Assembly (NCBI RefSeq): GCF_028745515.1
Contig: NZ_JAQZSG010000005.1
Coordinates: 610-64,609 of the forward strand
Direction of reading: 5' to 3'
DNA: 64,000 nucleotides
Source: Paenibacillus thermotolerans
Lineage (GTDB): Bacteria > Bacillota > Bacilli > Paenibacillales > YIM-B00363
This document shows, in pieces, positions 1-10,378 of this stretch. The notes below the pieces were generated by a model. It saw only the letters and a program-made list of their open reading frames with translations. It made no database searches and was not told the origin of the DNA. A program made the translations under genes and the position numbers. Position 1 is the stretch's first letter; each line of letters begins with the position of its first letter.

Positions 1-896
1 CATTTAACGGAACGCGTTGTCCGCTAACACGGGGTTTTTTCACGATATTTTGACTTTTCAACATATTAGCGGTCATCTTGTTCCGCTAATTCGTAAAATT
101 CCGCCGTTTGCTGCGAATTAGCGGACAATGTGTTCCGCTAATTTCGCTCGAAAGCGCATGCCAAGCAAATCATTACGAATGTCAGCCTGCCCCAATGTCC
201 GGACACACGTCCAGAACGAACTGTTTCGCGACTAAATAAGAAACAGTCAACAAAAGATGGCAAACAGATTCAAAGCGTTAAAAATGGCATTTGAATGCGG
301 TTGGCAGAAGCATCGATGGTTTGTGGGCATGGCGAAGGGGAACCACGCGTACCCATCCTGCACACGAACGTAAAGCCTTCCAGCGCCGATGGTATTCGGA
401 CCGCAGGGTCCCGAGAGAGTAAGACGTCTCCAATCCGACAACAGAGCTCAAAAACTGACCTTATTTGAACTCATAGAATCAATAATTGACTTTAACCGGC
501 GGGAAGCCGAGAAACGAGCGCCATTTTGAGCCGTTTAAGCTCAAATAATGACATTAACCGACTAAGATGCGGCAAAGCATCGTTCATAAGCTCACGAATT
601 GAGCTTATGCGATAAGATAGCATCAAATATTGAACTAACGTCGATGGTACATGGACCACAGCTGCCTGTGGAATCAGACGCTGCCAAGCAGACAACAGTG
701 CGCCCACCCTGAAGTGATTACGATCATGGAGGGTTATTGTTCCAGCATATTCGCGGACAACGGATCCGTAATTCTATAGCCGAAAATGTCACAAATAAGG
801 AACCTTATGTCCGTATTTTCTTGAGCCGCAACCATGTAATCGTACATAGATCACTACCGTATTTGGAATCCCAATTTTGTACTCATTGTGACTTCC
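1..896. other. Region without a convincing gene
   Basis: No open frame here has a good ribosome site and a protein-like sequence. The first 150 bases hold three hairpin repeats (listed separately). At 585-609 there is a perfect 10-bp hairpin (CATAAGCTCA, 5-base loop), preceded by a small GATGC/GCATC hairpin at 565-581. The rest shows nothing I can name. Confidence 0.6.
4..147. repeat. Three TTAGCGGA palindromic repeats
   Basis: Three short imperfect palindromes of the form TTAGCGGA-N8-TCCGCTAA lie at about 4-29, 64-93 and 115-145, roughly 55 bases apart. Each centre is asymmetric, GGAAC..TTGTCC in one orientation or GGACAA..GTTCC in the other, and orientation varies between units. The same family recurs at 17829-18020. 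I infer an interspersed intergenic hairpin family. Confidence 0.75.
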
Positions 897-925
897 TTGA
901 ATCTTCATATCCACTCTGATACTAT
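897..925 (+). promoter_or_regulatory. Probable sigma-A promoter of guaB
   Basis: TTGAAT at 897-902 and TACTAT at 920-925 are separated by 17 bases. The start codon of guaB lies about 68 bases downstream of the -10. I saw no riboswitch-like fold in the short leader. Confidence 0.55.
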
Positions 926-980
926 GGCAATAATATCTTTCTAGAGGGCCCCCAAAAAAGGCGATCGATTGTTATATTGA

Positions 981-2453
<1,473 letters not shown>

Positions 2454-2458
2454 CGACT

Positions 2459-2496
2459 AATGAGCAGAGCCAGCCGGTTCTGCTCATTCCTTTTTT
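2459..2496 (+). terminator. Terminator of guaB
   Basis: A 10-bp stem AATGAGCAGA/TCTGCTCATT is followed by six T, directly after the guaB stop codon. Confidence 0.9.
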
Positions 2497-2518
2497 CGGC
2501 ATAAGTCTTTCGCTTCTT

Positions 2519-2546
2519 TTTGGCTCGTCCATTGTTATGATACAAT
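2519..2546 (+). promoter_or_regulatory. Probable promoter of dacA
   Basis: TACAAT at 2541-2546 is a good sigma-A -10. The best -35 is TTGGCT at 2519-2524 with a 16-base spacer, which is only moderate. It lies between the guaB terminator and the dacA start. Confidence 0.5.
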
Positions 2547-2588
2547 AGTGGAATGAACGAGAATTAAATGGGTGAAGGAGAAGAAATA

Positions 2589-3869
2589 ATGTTGGGGAAA
2601 CGCACCGGTCGATTGGCCGCCATTTTATCGTGTTCGTTATTAGTGCAAGGATTGTTCGCCGGAGCGCCGCAAGCGAATGCTGCAGAGTCCGCTGATCTTG
2701 GACTTAACGTAAAAGCAGCTATCCTAATGGACGCTTCCACCGGGCAAGTCTTGTACGCATTTAACGAGGACGAACCTCGGCCTCCTGCAAGCATGGCAAA
2801 GATGATGACGGAATATTTGGTTATGGAAAAGATCGAAGAAGGCAAAATCAGCTGGGACGATCAAGTGTTTACATCGAAGAACGCCGCCGATTCGATCGGT
2901 TCCGGCCAAATGATGGCGGAAGGCAAGTCGTACCCGTTACGTAAAGTGTTTGAGGCATTATCCATATATTCGGGGAATGACGCCGCGGTCGCGCTTGCTG
3001 AGCATATTGCCGGTACACAGGATGAATTCGCCAAGATGATGAATGCTAAGGCCGATGAGATCGGATTGTCGGACGGCGCGCATTTTATCAATGCCACGGG
3101 ATTGGATCGCAAGGATATGGTGGAGGAGCCTTCGATCGAGGGCGAGACGCGGATGAGCGCGAAGGATGCGGCCATTTTGGCTAGACATATTTTGACCGAG
3201 CACCCGGATGTACTTGAAATTACGAAAATCCCGCAAAAAAAGTTCGAGGAAACCGATAAATACCCGATGGTGAACTGGAACTGGATGCTTGAAGGGAATA
3301 AGGATAATAAAAACTTAAAACAATATGCGTATGAAGGCTTGGACGGTTTGAAAACAGGTTCCACCAAAGCGGCGGGTTACTGCTTTACCGGCACCGCGAT
3401 GCGTAACGGCATGCGATTGATCAGCGTCGTAATGGGCGCAGGCTCCGAGAGCGCTCGGTTTAACGAAACACGCAAAGTTTTGGATTACGGCTTTAACAAT
3501 TTTGAATTGAAGACGGTGCTTGTAGCCAAGACGGAGCACCCTGAAATTAAAACGGTCCACATTAAAAACGCTGCAAAACGCGATGTGCCCGTTGTGATCG
3601 GGGAAGGCCTGGAGGTTGTCGGCAAAAAAGGCGAGGACGCGCTGGAAGCGGTCGGCTACGAATTGTTTGACGAATCGAAGCTTAAGGCGCCTATGCAAGC
3701 CGGAGACCAAGTCGGGGTCGTTACTGTAAAATATGCGGGCAACGATTATCAAGTGCCGTTGATTGTGAATGAGGATGTTGAAAAGGCCGGTTGGTTCAAG
3801 AGTTTGATGCGCGGGATCGGCGACTTTTTCTCCAACTTGTTCTCAGGAATTGTAGGCTTGTTCGGATAA
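2589..3869 (+). CDS. dacA: D-alanyl-D-alanine carboxypeptidase (PBP5 type)
   Basis: Removes the terminal D-alanine of peptidoglycan pentapeptides outside the membrane. The 426-residue product has an N-terminal signal peptide (about 32 residues, ending APQANA-AE). It carries the penicillin-binding triad SMAK (Ser68-Lys71), SGN (128-130) and KTG (255-257). The C-terminal PBP5 domain is followed by an amphipathic or hydrophobic tail (SLMRGIGDFFSNLF..) typical of membrane anchoring. I chose ATG 2589 rather than ATG 2568 because GGTGAAGGAG at 2571-2580 is correctly spaced for 2589 and overlaps the other. It sits downstream of guaB as in B. subtilis. Confidence 0.96.
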   Translation: MLGKRTGRLAAILSCSLLVQGLFAGAPQANAAESADLGLNVKAAILMDASTGQVLYAFNEDEPRPPASMAKMMTEYLVMEKIEEGKISWDDQVFTSKNAADSIGSGQMMAEGKSYPLRKVFEALSIYSGNDAAVALAEHIAGTQDEFAKMMNAKADEIGLSDGAHFINATGLDRKDMVEEPSIEGETRMSAKDAAILARHILTEHPDVLEITKIPQKKFEETDKYPMVNWNWMLEGNKDNKNLKQYAYEGLDGLKTGSTKAAGYCFTGTAMRNGMRLISVVMGAGSESARFNETRKVLDYGFNNFELKTVLVAKTEHPEIKTVHIKNAAKRDVPVVIGEGLEVVGKKGEDALEAVGYELFDESKLKAPMQAGDQVGVVTVKYAGNDYQVPLIVNEDVEKAGWFKSLMRGIGDFFSNLFSGIVGLFG

Positions 3870-3878
3870 GGAATTCAT

Positions 3879-3908
3879 TTGCTATAAACCGAGCGAATAA
3901 TGTAATAT
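3879..3908 (+). promoter_or_regulatory. Possible promoter of pdxST
   Basis: TTGCTA at 3879-3884 and TAATAT at 3903-3908 have an 18-base spacer and lie in the only AT-rich stretch between dacA and pdxS. No terminator separates dacA from pdxS, so read-through is also likely. Confidence 0.45.
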
Positions 3909-3959
3909 TATATGTTAGTAATTATCGTTAATTCAGAGGATAACCGGGGGGTTGGACAT

Positions 3960-4841
3960 ATGGAAACAGGTACTTCTCGCGTAAAGCGGGGCATGGCCGA
4001 AATGCAAAAGGGCGGCGTCATTATGGACGTAATGAATGCGGAGCAAGCCAAAATCGCGGAAGCGGCAGGCGCGTCGGCGGTAATGGCGCTCGAGCGCGTT
4101 CCCGCTGATATTCGCGCTGCCGGCGGCGTAGCCCGTATGGCGGATCCGACAATCGTCGAGGAAGTGACGAAGGTCGTATCGATTCCGGTTATGGCGAAGG
4201 CTCGGATCGGACATTATGTCGAAGCGAAGGTGCTTGAGGCGCTTGGCGTTGACTATATCGACGAAAGCGAAGTTTTGACGCCGGCCGACGAAGTGTTCCA
4301 CATTAACAAGAATGAATTTACGGTTCCGTTCGTATGCGGGGCCAGAGATTTGGGCGAGGCGCTCCGACGGATCGGCGAAGGCGCATCGATGATTCGTACG
4401 AAGGGTGAGCCGGGTACGGGCAATATCGTCGAAGCGGTACGCCATATGCGCATGATCGTCGGCCAAATTCGTAAGGTACAAGGCATGTCCAAGGACGAGC
4501 TGATGGCCGAAGCGAAAAATTTGGGAGCTCCGTACGATTTGCTGCTCTACGTTCACGAGAACGGAAAGCTTCCGGTTGTGAATTTCGCAGCCGGCGGCGT
4601 AGCGACTCCGGCCGATGCGGCGCTGATGATGCACCTTGGAGCTGACGGGGTATTCGTCGGTTCGGGAATTTTCAAATCCGACAACCCTGAGAAGTTTGCC
4701 AAAGCGATCGTTGAAGCGACAACGCATTATACGGATTACGGCTTGATCGCAAACCTTTCCAAGAACTTGGGTACGCCGATGAAGGGCATCGAAATTTCCA
4801 AGCTGGAAACGAATCAAAGGATGCAAGAGCGGGGTTGGTAA
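3960..4841 (+). CDS. pdxS: Pyridoxal 5'-phosphate synthase, synthase subunit
   Basis: Builds pyridoxal 5'-phosphate from ribose 5-phosphate, glyceraldehyde 3-phosphate and ammonia, forming a dodecamer that receives ammonia from PdxT. The 293-residue TIM barrel contains the conserved N-terminal [19 protein letters not shown], the substrate lysine in VMAKARIGH, and the C-terminal [19 protein letters not shown] phosphate loop. ATG 3960 gives the standard family N-terminus; the 16 codons upstream in frame do not match the family. The stop codon lies in the loop of a terminator-like hairpin that separates it from pdxT. Confidence 0.97.
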   Translation: METGTSRVKRGMAEMQKGGVIMDVMNAEQAKIAEAAGASAVMALERVPADIRAAGGVARMADPTIVEEVTKVVSIPVMAKARIGHYVEAKVLEALGVDYIDESEVLTPADEVFHINKNEFTVPFVCGARDLGEALRRIGEGASMIRTKGEPGTGNIVEAVRHMRMIVGQIRKVQGMSKDELMAEAKNLGAPYDLLLYVHENGKLPVVNFAAGGVATPADAALMMHLGADGVFVGSGIFKSDNPEKFAKAIVEATTHYTDYGLIANLSKNLGTPMKGIEISKLETNQRMQERGW

Positions 4842-4857
4842 AACTCCCCGCTTTTTC
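4828..4857 (+). terminator. Hairpin terminator or attenuator between pdxS and pdxT
   Basis: AGCGGGG (4828-4834) pairs with CCCCGCT (4846-4852), followed by TTTTT. The last pdxS codons form the 5' arm and the TAA stop is in the loop. It probably lowers pdxT expression relative to pdxS, since ribosomes terminating at the stop would interfere with folding. Confidence 0.7.
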
Positions 4858-4880
4858 GCATATAAGGACGGAAAGCGAGA

Positions 4881-5480
4881 GTGACGGTCATGAAAATCGG
4901 TGTTTTATCCTTGCAAGGCGCCGTTGCTGAGCATATTCGCATGATTGAGGCGGGGGGAGCAACCGGGGTTGCCGTCAAACGCAAGGAACAGCTAGACGAG
5001 CTGGACGGACTCATTATTCCCGGCGGCGAAAGCACGACGATCGGCAAATTAATGCGCACGTACGGGTTTATCGATGCCATTCGGCAGTTTTCCGAACAAA
5101 AAAAACCGATCTTCGGCACCTGCGCCGGGTTGATCGTATTGGCAAAGCAATTAAGCAGCGGCGAAGAGCCTCACCTTGGACTGCTTGATATAACGGTTTC
5201 CCGCAACGCGTTCGGAAGGCAGCGGGAAAGCTTCGAGGTCGACCTCCCGATGAAGGGCTGGGACAAGCCGATTCGGGCTGTATTTATCCGCGCTCCGCTC
5301 ATTGAGAAGGTGGAAAGTCCGGTTGACGTTTTGGCCACATACGGTGACGGCATTGTAGCGGTTCGGGAAGGCCATTTGCTCGGAACGTCGTTCCACCCCG
5401 AGCTTACGGACGATACGGGAATGCATGAGTATTTTATAAAAATGGTGCGGGAATACGCCGCATCGACTGGTAGCCGCTAA
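4881..5480 (+). CDS. pdxT: Pyridoxal 5'-phosphate synthase, glutaminase subunit
   Basis: Class I glutamine amidotransferase that supplies ammonia to PdxS. Visible are the oxyanion motif GGESTT, the nucleophile Cys81 in GTCAGL, and the His172-Glu174 pair in SFHPEL. At 199 residues the length is normal. The GTG start at 4881 has GGAAAG at good spacing; ATG 4890 ([10 protein letters not shown]) is the start that best matches homologues, and the sequence does not decide between them. It lies 39 bases after pdxS and just before serS. Confidence 0.96.
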   Translation: MTVMKIGVLSLQGAVAEHIRMIEAGGATGVAVKRKEQLDELDGLIIPGGESTTIGKLMRTYGFIDAIRQFSEQKKPIFGTCAGLIVLAKQLSSGEEPHLGLLDITVSRNAFGRQRESFEVDLPMKGWDKPIRAVFIRAPLIEKVESPVDVLATYGDGIVAVREGHLLGTSFHPELTDDTGMHEYFIKMVREYAASTGSR

Positions 5481-5496
5481 GGAGGTCACGTTTCCA

Positions 5497-6777
5497 TTGC
5501 TCGACATAAAATTGCTGCGTAATGATCCTGACAAAGTAAAACAATCGTTGATCAACCGGGGCAAGTCGTTGGACGATATTTCGGCGTTCGACACGCTGGA
5601 CGTGAAAAGACGAAGCCTTATTCAAGAAAGCGAAGCGTTAAAAAACCGCCGAAATACGGTGTCCCAAGAAGTCGCGCAAAAGAAAAAAGCAGGAGAAGAC
5701 GCAGAAGCGCTCATTCTTGAAATGCGTGAAGTCGCCGACCGGATTAAGACATTGGACGACGAAATCCGCGTGCTGGATACGGAGCTGGATTCGCTGCTGC
5801 TGGCCATTCCTAACGTGGTGCACGAATCGGTCCCGATCGGAAAATCCGAAGAGGAGAACGTAGAAGTTCGGAAGCACGGAGTTCCGCGGGAGTTTTCTTT
5901 TGAGCCGAAGCCTCATTGGGAGATTGCTCAAGATTTGGGGATTGTCGATTTCGAGGCTGCAGGAAAAGTTACCGGTTCGCGGTTCGTGTTTTACAAAGGA
6001 TTAGGGGCGCGTTTAGAGCGTGCTCTAATCAATTTTATGCTTGATCTTCATACATGCGAGCACGGCTATACCGAAATGGTCCCGCCGATGATCGTCAACC
6101 GTGACAGCTTGACGGGTACCGGACAGCTTCCGAAATTCGCGGAGGATGTTTTTAAGCTCGAAAATTTGGATTATTTCCTCGTGCCTACCGCCGAGGTGCC
6201 GGTGACGAACTATCATCGGGAGGAAATTTTGTCCGCGGACGATTTGCCGAAGTATTATACGGCGTATAGCGCGTGTTTCCGTTCGGAGGCGGGTTCGGCC
6301 GGACGGGATACGAGGGGCTTGATTCGTCTCCACCAATTCAACAAGGTCGAGCTCGTAAAGCTCTCGCTCCCGGAAAATTCTTACGATGAGCTTGAGAAGA
6401 TGACGACCGACGCTGAGAAGGTTTTGCAGGTTCTTGGGCTGCCGTATCGCGTCTTGGCGCTCTGTACGGGGGATATCGGCTTCTCCGCAGCCAAAACGTA
6501 CGATCTGGAGGTTTGGCTGCCGAGCGGGGGGTCTTACCGCGAAATTTCGTCCTGCAGCAATACGGAGGACTTTCAGGCGCGTCGTGCGGGCATCCGTTTC
6601 CGCCGCGATCCGAAGTCGAAGCCGGAGTTCGTGCATACGTTGAACGGTTCGGGATTGGCTGTGGATCGTACGATCGCGGCGATTCTGGAAAATTACCAGC
6701 AGGAGGACGGCAGCGTCCTGATTCCTGAAGCATTGCAGCCTTATATGCGCGGAGCGACGAGGATTACCAATAAGTAA
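5497..6777 (+). CDS. serS: Seryl-tRNA synthetase
   Basis: Class II synthetase that charges tRNA-Ser. The 426 residues include an N-terminal helical arm (about 1-110) that grips the long variable arm of tRNA-Ser, and the class II core with motif 2 ([21 protein letters not shown]) and the serine-site [15 protein letters not shown]. The start is TTG 5497, with AAGGAGG 13 bases upstream. It ends 83 bases before a tRNA-Ser gene, an arrangement shared with B. subtilis. Confidence 0.98.
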   Translation: MLDIKLLRNDPDKVKQSLINRGKSLDDISAFDTLDVKRRSLIQESEALKNRRNTVSQEVAQKKKAGEDAEALILEMREVADRIKTLDDEIRVLDTELDSLLLAIPNVVHESVPIGKSEEENVEVRKHGVPREFSFEPKPHWEIAQDLGIVDFEAAGKVTGSRFVFYKGLGARLERALINFMLDLHTCEHGYTEMVPPMIVNRDSLTGTGQLPKFAEDVFKLENLDYFLVPTAEVPVTNYHREEILSADDLPKYYTAYSACFRSEAGSAGRDTRGLIRLHQFNKVELVKLSLPENSYDELEKMTTDAEKVLQVLGLPYRVLALCTGDIGFSAAKTYDLEVWLPSGGSYREISSCSNTEDFQARRAGIRFRRDPKSKPEFVHTLNGSGLAVDRTIAAILENYQQEDGSVLIPEALQPYMRGATRITNK

Positions 6778-6780
6778 TCA

Positions 6781-6810
6781 TTGTCATTCGCTTGCGGGTT
6801 GTGATACAAT
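6781..6810 (+). promoter_or_regulatory. Probable promoter of tRNA-Ser
   Basis: TTGTCA at 6781-6786 and TACAAT at 6805-6810 (18-base spacer), with an extended -10 TG at 6802-6803. The tRNA starts 50 bases downstream. Confidence 0.65.
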
Positions 6811-6860
6811 GCTTGTTGTCGTCGGCTTTTTGGCCGATTGGACCGGATTTGCCGGTTCGC

Positions 6861-6950
<90 letters not shown>

Positions 6951-7397
6951 TTATTTTAAATAAAATGAAAATTACATACGAGAGGGCGGGTGAGAACCTG
7001 AGAAGTGGGTTCGTCGGAGCATTAGCTTCGTTAGGATCGCTTCGCAGTCTCCAACAGCCGATGTGAATCGGCAGGAGGAGTATCCCACCCTCTCCGCCAT
7101 TATTTTAAATAAAATGAAAATTACATACGAGAGGGCGGGTGAGAACCTGAGAAGTGGGTTCGTCGGAGCATTAGCTTCGTTAGGATCGCTTCGCAGTCTC
7201 CAACAGCCGATGTGAATCGGCAGGAGGAGTATCCCACCCTCTCCGCCATTATTTTAAATAAAATGAAAATTACATACGAGAGGGCGGGTGAGAACCTGAG
7301 AAGTGGGTTCGTCGGAGCATTAGCTTCGTTAGGATCGCTTCGCAGTCTCCAACAGCCGATGTGAATCGGCAGGAGGAGTATCCCACCCTCTCCGCCA
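6951..7397 (+). repeat. Three identical 149-bp tandem units derived from the tRNA-Ser 3' end
   Basis: Units span 6951-7099, 7100-7248 and 7249-7397 and appear identical base for base. Each has a 29-base AT-rich lead, then GAGAGG, a small GGT-GAGA-ACC hairpin, GTGGGTTCG, a 70-base insert containing a perfect GCCGAT-GTGA-ATCGGC hairpin, and finally ATCCCACCCTCTCCGCCA, the same 18 bases that end the tRNA. GAGAGG/CCTCTC and GTGGG/CCCAC could pair exactly like the acceptor and T stems of the tRNA, so each unit resembles a tRNA whose T loop has been expanded. No protein is credible here. The repeat is certain; any function is inference. Confidence 0.9.
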
Positions 7398-7404
7398 TAC
7401 ATTG

Positions 7405-7434
7405 AAATAACGACCCTTCGGGGTCGTTATTTTG
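7405..7434 (+). terminator. Terminator after the tRNA-Ser array
   Basis: AAATAACGACCC-TTCG-GGGTCGTTATTTT, a strong stem with a TTCG tetraloop. It would end transcripts covering tRNA-Ser and the three 149-bp units. Confidence 0.92.
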
Positions 7435-7552
7435 TTAGTGCGGAAGTCAATGGCAATTTACGAGATTCAAATCATTTCGACAAAATAAGACACATCCCTT
7501 ACATTATAGGTGAAAAGTCGCAGATGAGAATCGTTTAAGGGAGAGTGTCGGC

Positions 7553-9121
7553 ATGAAAATATCTACCTTATTGAAAACGATCGGTATTTTGTTTTTGGCT
7601 TTGTCTTGTGTGCTTATTTATACGGTTCAAATGTTGAAATTCAGTTTTAGCGATGTTCGCACCGCGGTTGCCAGACAAGCGGAATTTAAGCAGCTTGGTT
7701 TGGACCTCGCCAACGCTTCGGACTATTTGACGAATGAGGCCAGACAGTACGTACAATTCGGCAATCAAGTCCATTACGACAATTACTGGAAAGAGGTTAA
7801 TGAAACCAAATCCCGGGATAAAGTCGTCGCTAGGCTAAAAGAACTAAACGCTCCCCAAAGCGAGCTCGATTTAATTGCAAAAGCGAAGGATAATTCCGAC
7901 GCTTTGGTAAAGACGGAGGATGCCGCAATGAAAGCGGTGGAACAAAACGATTTCGACACCGCCCGCCAGCTGATGTTTGACGATCGATATGAAGCGAACA
8001 AAAAAATTATTACGGATCCGATCAATGAGTTCCAGTCAAAAATGAACTCGAGGGCGGAAAATGAAACGAAGGCAGCCGAAAGCCGGTTTTTCTTTTATCT
8101 GAATATTACGATTGCCACCATTTTATTAGTGAGCGCTTGTATGATTGCTTCGGTTATATTTCTTTTCCGGAAAATGAAACCGCTTCAAAAAGTAGCCGAC
8201 AAACTTGTGGAACTGGCGGGAAATGCGGGAGATTTGACCGCAAGACTTGCAATATCCTCTAAAGATGAAATCGGTCAATTGGCACAGGCGTTCGACCGCA
8301 TGCTCGATAATTACCAAAGCTTCATACGCGACATTGTTAATTCGTCTTACAATTTGTCTGCGGCGACCCAGCAAATATCTTCAGCTACGGAAGAAATCGC
8401 AAGCGGCAGCGAAAGTCAGGCCCATGCAGCGCAAACGATCAACCAGCTGATCAAAGAGCTGAGCATCGGCATGGAAACCGTCTCTGCCAATGCAGACGCC
8501 GCAGCTTCATTATCGGAGGAAATGACGAAGATCGCCCGTGAAGGGCGGATGGTGATAAATTCGTCGCTTGAAGGCATGAACCGGTTAAGCGGGCAGATGG
8601 CCGTTCTGGAGAAAGATTCGGACCGTATTGGGGATATCATCGAAGTAATCGATGAAATCGCGGATCAGACAAATCTGTTGGCGCTCAATGCGGCTATCGA
8701 AGCTGCAAGGGCGGGGGAGCAGGGTCGAGGATTCGCCGTTGTTGCGGATGAAGTCCGCAAACTGGCGGAACGCAGCCGTGAAGCAACGAAGCAAATAACA
8801 ACCATAATTAAAGGAATGCAAGAAAATATGCAGCATAGTGTGACGGCTGTCGGTGAAGCCGTTCAATTTTCGGATCGAAGCGGCGAAGCCTTTGAGTCCA
8901 TTGCCGATAGGGTAGGCGAAACATCCGATAAAGTTTCGGAAATTGCAGCCGCTGCCCAGGAACAAACCGCACAATCGATGCAAATCTTAGGCTCGGTCGA
9001 ATCGATCGCCGCAGCCAGCGAAGAAGCGTCGGCGGCCGCCATCGAGACTGCATCCTCTTCCCAATCCTTAGCGAAGTTGGCCGAGCAGCTGCAGCAATCC
9101 GTATCGACCTTCAAAGTTTAG
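7553..9121 (+). CDS. Methyl-accepting chemotaxis protein
   Basis: Membrane chemoreceptor that signals to CheA through CheW. The 522 residues contain TM1 at about 8-28, an extracytoplasmic helical domain to about 180, TM2 at about 183-207, a HAMP domain, and a long cytoplasmic signalling coiled coil. The conserved hairpin tip reads [40 protein letters not shown]. The sensor region shows no PAS or Cache signature I recognise and looks like a four-helix bundle. Start ATG 7553 has a GGGAGA site. A cheW gene follows 33 bases later, so the two are probably co-transcribed. Confidence 0.95.
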   Translation: MKISTLLKTIGILFLALSCVLIYTVQMLKFSFSDVRTAVARQAEFKQLGLDLANASDYLTNEARQYVQFGNQVHYDNYWKEVNETKSRDKVVARLKELNAPQSELDLIAKAKDNSDALVKTEDAAMKAVEQNDFDTARQLMFDDRYEANKKIITDPINEFQSKMNSRAENETKAAESRFFFYLNITIATILLVSACMIASVIFLFRKMKPLQKVADKLVELAGNAGDLTARLAISSKDEIGQLAQAFDRMLDNYQSFIRDIVNSSYNLSAATQQISSATEEIASGSESQAHAAQTINQLIKELSIGMETVSANADAAASLSEEMTKIAREGRMVINSSLEGMNRLSGQMAVLEKDSDRIGDIIEVIDEIADQTNLLALNAAIEAARAGEQGRGFAVVADEVRKLAERSREATKQITTIIKGMQENMQHSVTAVGEAVQFSDRSGEAFESIADRVGETSDKVSEIAAAAQEQTAQSMQILGSVESIAAASEEASAAAIETASSSQSLAKLAEQLQQSVSTFKV

Positions 9122-9154
9122 CGATATGCATTGAAATAAGGAAGGATAATTCTT

Positions 9155-9568
9155 ATGGAACAATACGTGGAGTTTGGGGTCGGTTCAGAGCGATATGCCG
9201 TTCGCATTCAAGATGTTAACGAAATCATAAAAGTACAAAAAATAACACCGTTGCCAAACATCGACCCTTTTATAAAAGGAGTAATAAATTTAAGAGGGAA
9301 ACTCGTTCCGGTTGTGACGATACACAGCGTATTCGGTTTTCCGGAACCTGAGTATTCCAAATCCACCCGGATCATGGTTATTCATTACAGTGACGAAGCA
9401 ATCGGGATCGTGGTAGATCATGTAAACAAAGTGACTACATACGAAAATATTCAATCCCCGCCTGAGCAGATCAAAGGTGTACACGGAAGCTTTTTTTCAG
9501 GGATCGGTGTTGCGGAAAGCGGGCTTATAGGCCTTCTGAAGCTGGAACAAATATTGTTGAAAAATTAA
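9155..9568 (+). CDS. cheW: CheW chemotaxis coupling protein
   Basis: Adaptor linking chemoreceptors to the CheA kinase. The 137 residues make a single CheW domain with EFGVGSERYAVRIQDVNEII at the N-terminus, the LPNIDPFIKGVINLRGKLVPVV core and a C-terminal LLKLEQILLKN. AAGGA precedes ATG 9155. Its pairing with the upstream receptor suggests a dedicated receptor-adaptor unit; no cheA or cheY is present nearby, so this is probably an accessory copy. Confidence 0.93.
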   Translation: MEQYVEFGVGSERYAVRIQDVNEIIKVQKITPLPNIDPFIKGVINLRGKLVPVVTIHSVFGFPEPEYSKSTRIMVIHYSDEAIGIVVDHVNKVTTYENIQSPPEQIKGVHGSFFSGIGVAESGLIGLLKLEQILLKN

Positions 9569-9620
9569 TGGCGATGCATGCAGGTGGGAAAAGCTTCGCA
9601 CAGCTTGAGTCGTGCATAAA

Positions 9621-9656
9621 ACACCCCCGGATTCCCCAATTTAAAGGGGGAGGTGT
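9621..9656 (+). promoter_or_regulatory. Hairpin covering the ribosome site of the next gene
   Basis: ACACCCCC (9621-9628) can pair with GGGGGAGGTGT (9646-9656), with one bulged A. The 3' arm contains the ribosome site of the gene starting at 9662. It may act as a terminator-like block after cheW or as a translational switch; the sequence alone does not decide. Confidence 0.45.
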
Positions 9657-9661
9657 TTGCG

Positions 9662-10009
9662 ATGAGCAAGACTGCGGTATTATCCGTCGATCCTCAGAAG
9701 CTGGCCGACGCCTGGAACGAGCAGCTTCCCTTCGTATTAAGTCCGTCCGATAAGGCAACGGTTACTCCGGACGAGAAGGACTCCGACGTCCTTCACATTC
9801 ATGTTACGACTGCCGGCCGGACGCAATACACGTTAGACTTCAAATGCACGTACAAGGACACCCGCGAGGTGCACGTCGAATTTGTCGATGTCGATAACGC
9901 GGGCATCCCCGCCAACGAGCAGCGCCAGGTCATTCAAACCTTGATCGAGGACTATATCCGTCACATTCACGAATGCGCACAACGTCTGAAAGGGCTGACG
10001 AATCCATGA
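9662..10009 (+). CDS. Conserved hypothetical protein, 115 residues
   Basis: I do not recognise this family. The product is soluble, acidic and without membrane segments or cysteine motifs apart from two isolated cysteines (FKCTYKD, HECAQRL); it appears to alternate strands and helices and ends in a helix. ATG 9662 is preceded by GGGGGAGGTG at 9646-9655, which excludes the in-frame start nine bases upstream. Its stop overlaps the start of the next small gene (ATGA), and sspP follows, so the three form a tight cluster. A spore-related role is suggested only by this context. Confidence 0.75.
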   Translation: MSKTAVLSVDPQKLADAWNEQLPFVLSPSDKATVTPDEKDSDVLHIHVTTAGRTQYTLDFKCTYKDTREVHVEFVDVDNAGIPANEQRQVIQTLIEDYIRHIHECAQRLKGLTNP

Positions 10010-10194
10010 CGAAGGCGAAAAACGGTGTAGACAAAAACCTGCAGAACGTTACGGATGAGCTCGCTCAACCGGAAATCAACTCGTACATGAATATGAAAAT
10101 GGAGCAGGATAAAGCAGATCGCCGTCATACGGATCGATTAAGTGTAGGATCACAGCGTCACGAAGCGGAACAAAATCACGAATGGGAGAAGTGA
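10006..10194 (+). CDS. Small hydrophilic protein, 62 residues, unknown
   Basis: Starts at the ATG that overlaps the stop of the previous gene. The product is highly charged and rich in Gln, Asn, Asp, Lys and His, with no hydrophobic core, and looks largely disordered or helical (MTKAKNGVDKNLQNVTDELA..). Such composition is common among minor small acid-soluble spore proteins, and sspP follows six bases later, but I see no named family signature. Confidence 0.6.
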   Translation: MTKAKNGVDKNLQNVTDELAQPEINSYMNMKMEQDKADRRHTDRLSVGSQRHEAEQNHEWEK

Positions 10195-10200
10195 TCCGCC

Positions 10201-10368
10201 ATGTCCAAAGAAATTTTCACCATAGATCCTCACATAGGCAGCAATCCGGCCAAGGAGAATGCGGGACGCTTTAAGAAAAATCCTCATCAACCCGTAGAAC
10301 CGCTCTCCGGGTCCAAGAAGGTCAAAAACAGAAACCATTCCAGAGCGAACCACGGTGAAGGATCGTAA
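10201..10368 (+). CDS. sspP: Small acid-soluble spore protein P
   Basis: A 55-residue product whose second half, PVEPLSGSKKVKNRNHSRANH, closely matches what I recall of the B. subtilis SspP C-terminus (PEPLSGSKKVKNRNH). The N-terminal half is divergent. SspP is a minor spore-core protein made in the forespore, normally under sigma-G. The GAAGTGATCC before ATG 10201 offers only a weak ribosome site, so it may be translated by coupling to the preceding small gene, whose stop is six bases away. Confidence 0.85.
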   Translation: MSKEIFTIDPHIGSNPAKENAGRFKKNPHQPVEPLSGSKKVKNRNHSRANHGEGS

Positions 10369-10378
10369 AATCAAAAAG

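Noticed and set aside
737..919. 60-codon open frame before guaB
   Set aside because: No ribosome site, no recognisable sequence, and it overlaps the guaB promoter.
6781..6860. T-box or other riboswitch near serS and tRNA-Ser
   Set aside because: The stretch is too short and has no T-box sequence; the small hairpin there is ordinary.
6951..7397. CRISPR array
   Set aside because: Repeats are adjacent 149-bp units without unique spacers, and no cas gene is near.
7121..7402. Antisense open frame through the 149-bp repeats
   Set aside because: It only exists because the unit repeats in frame; the peptide repeats itself and has no ribosome site.
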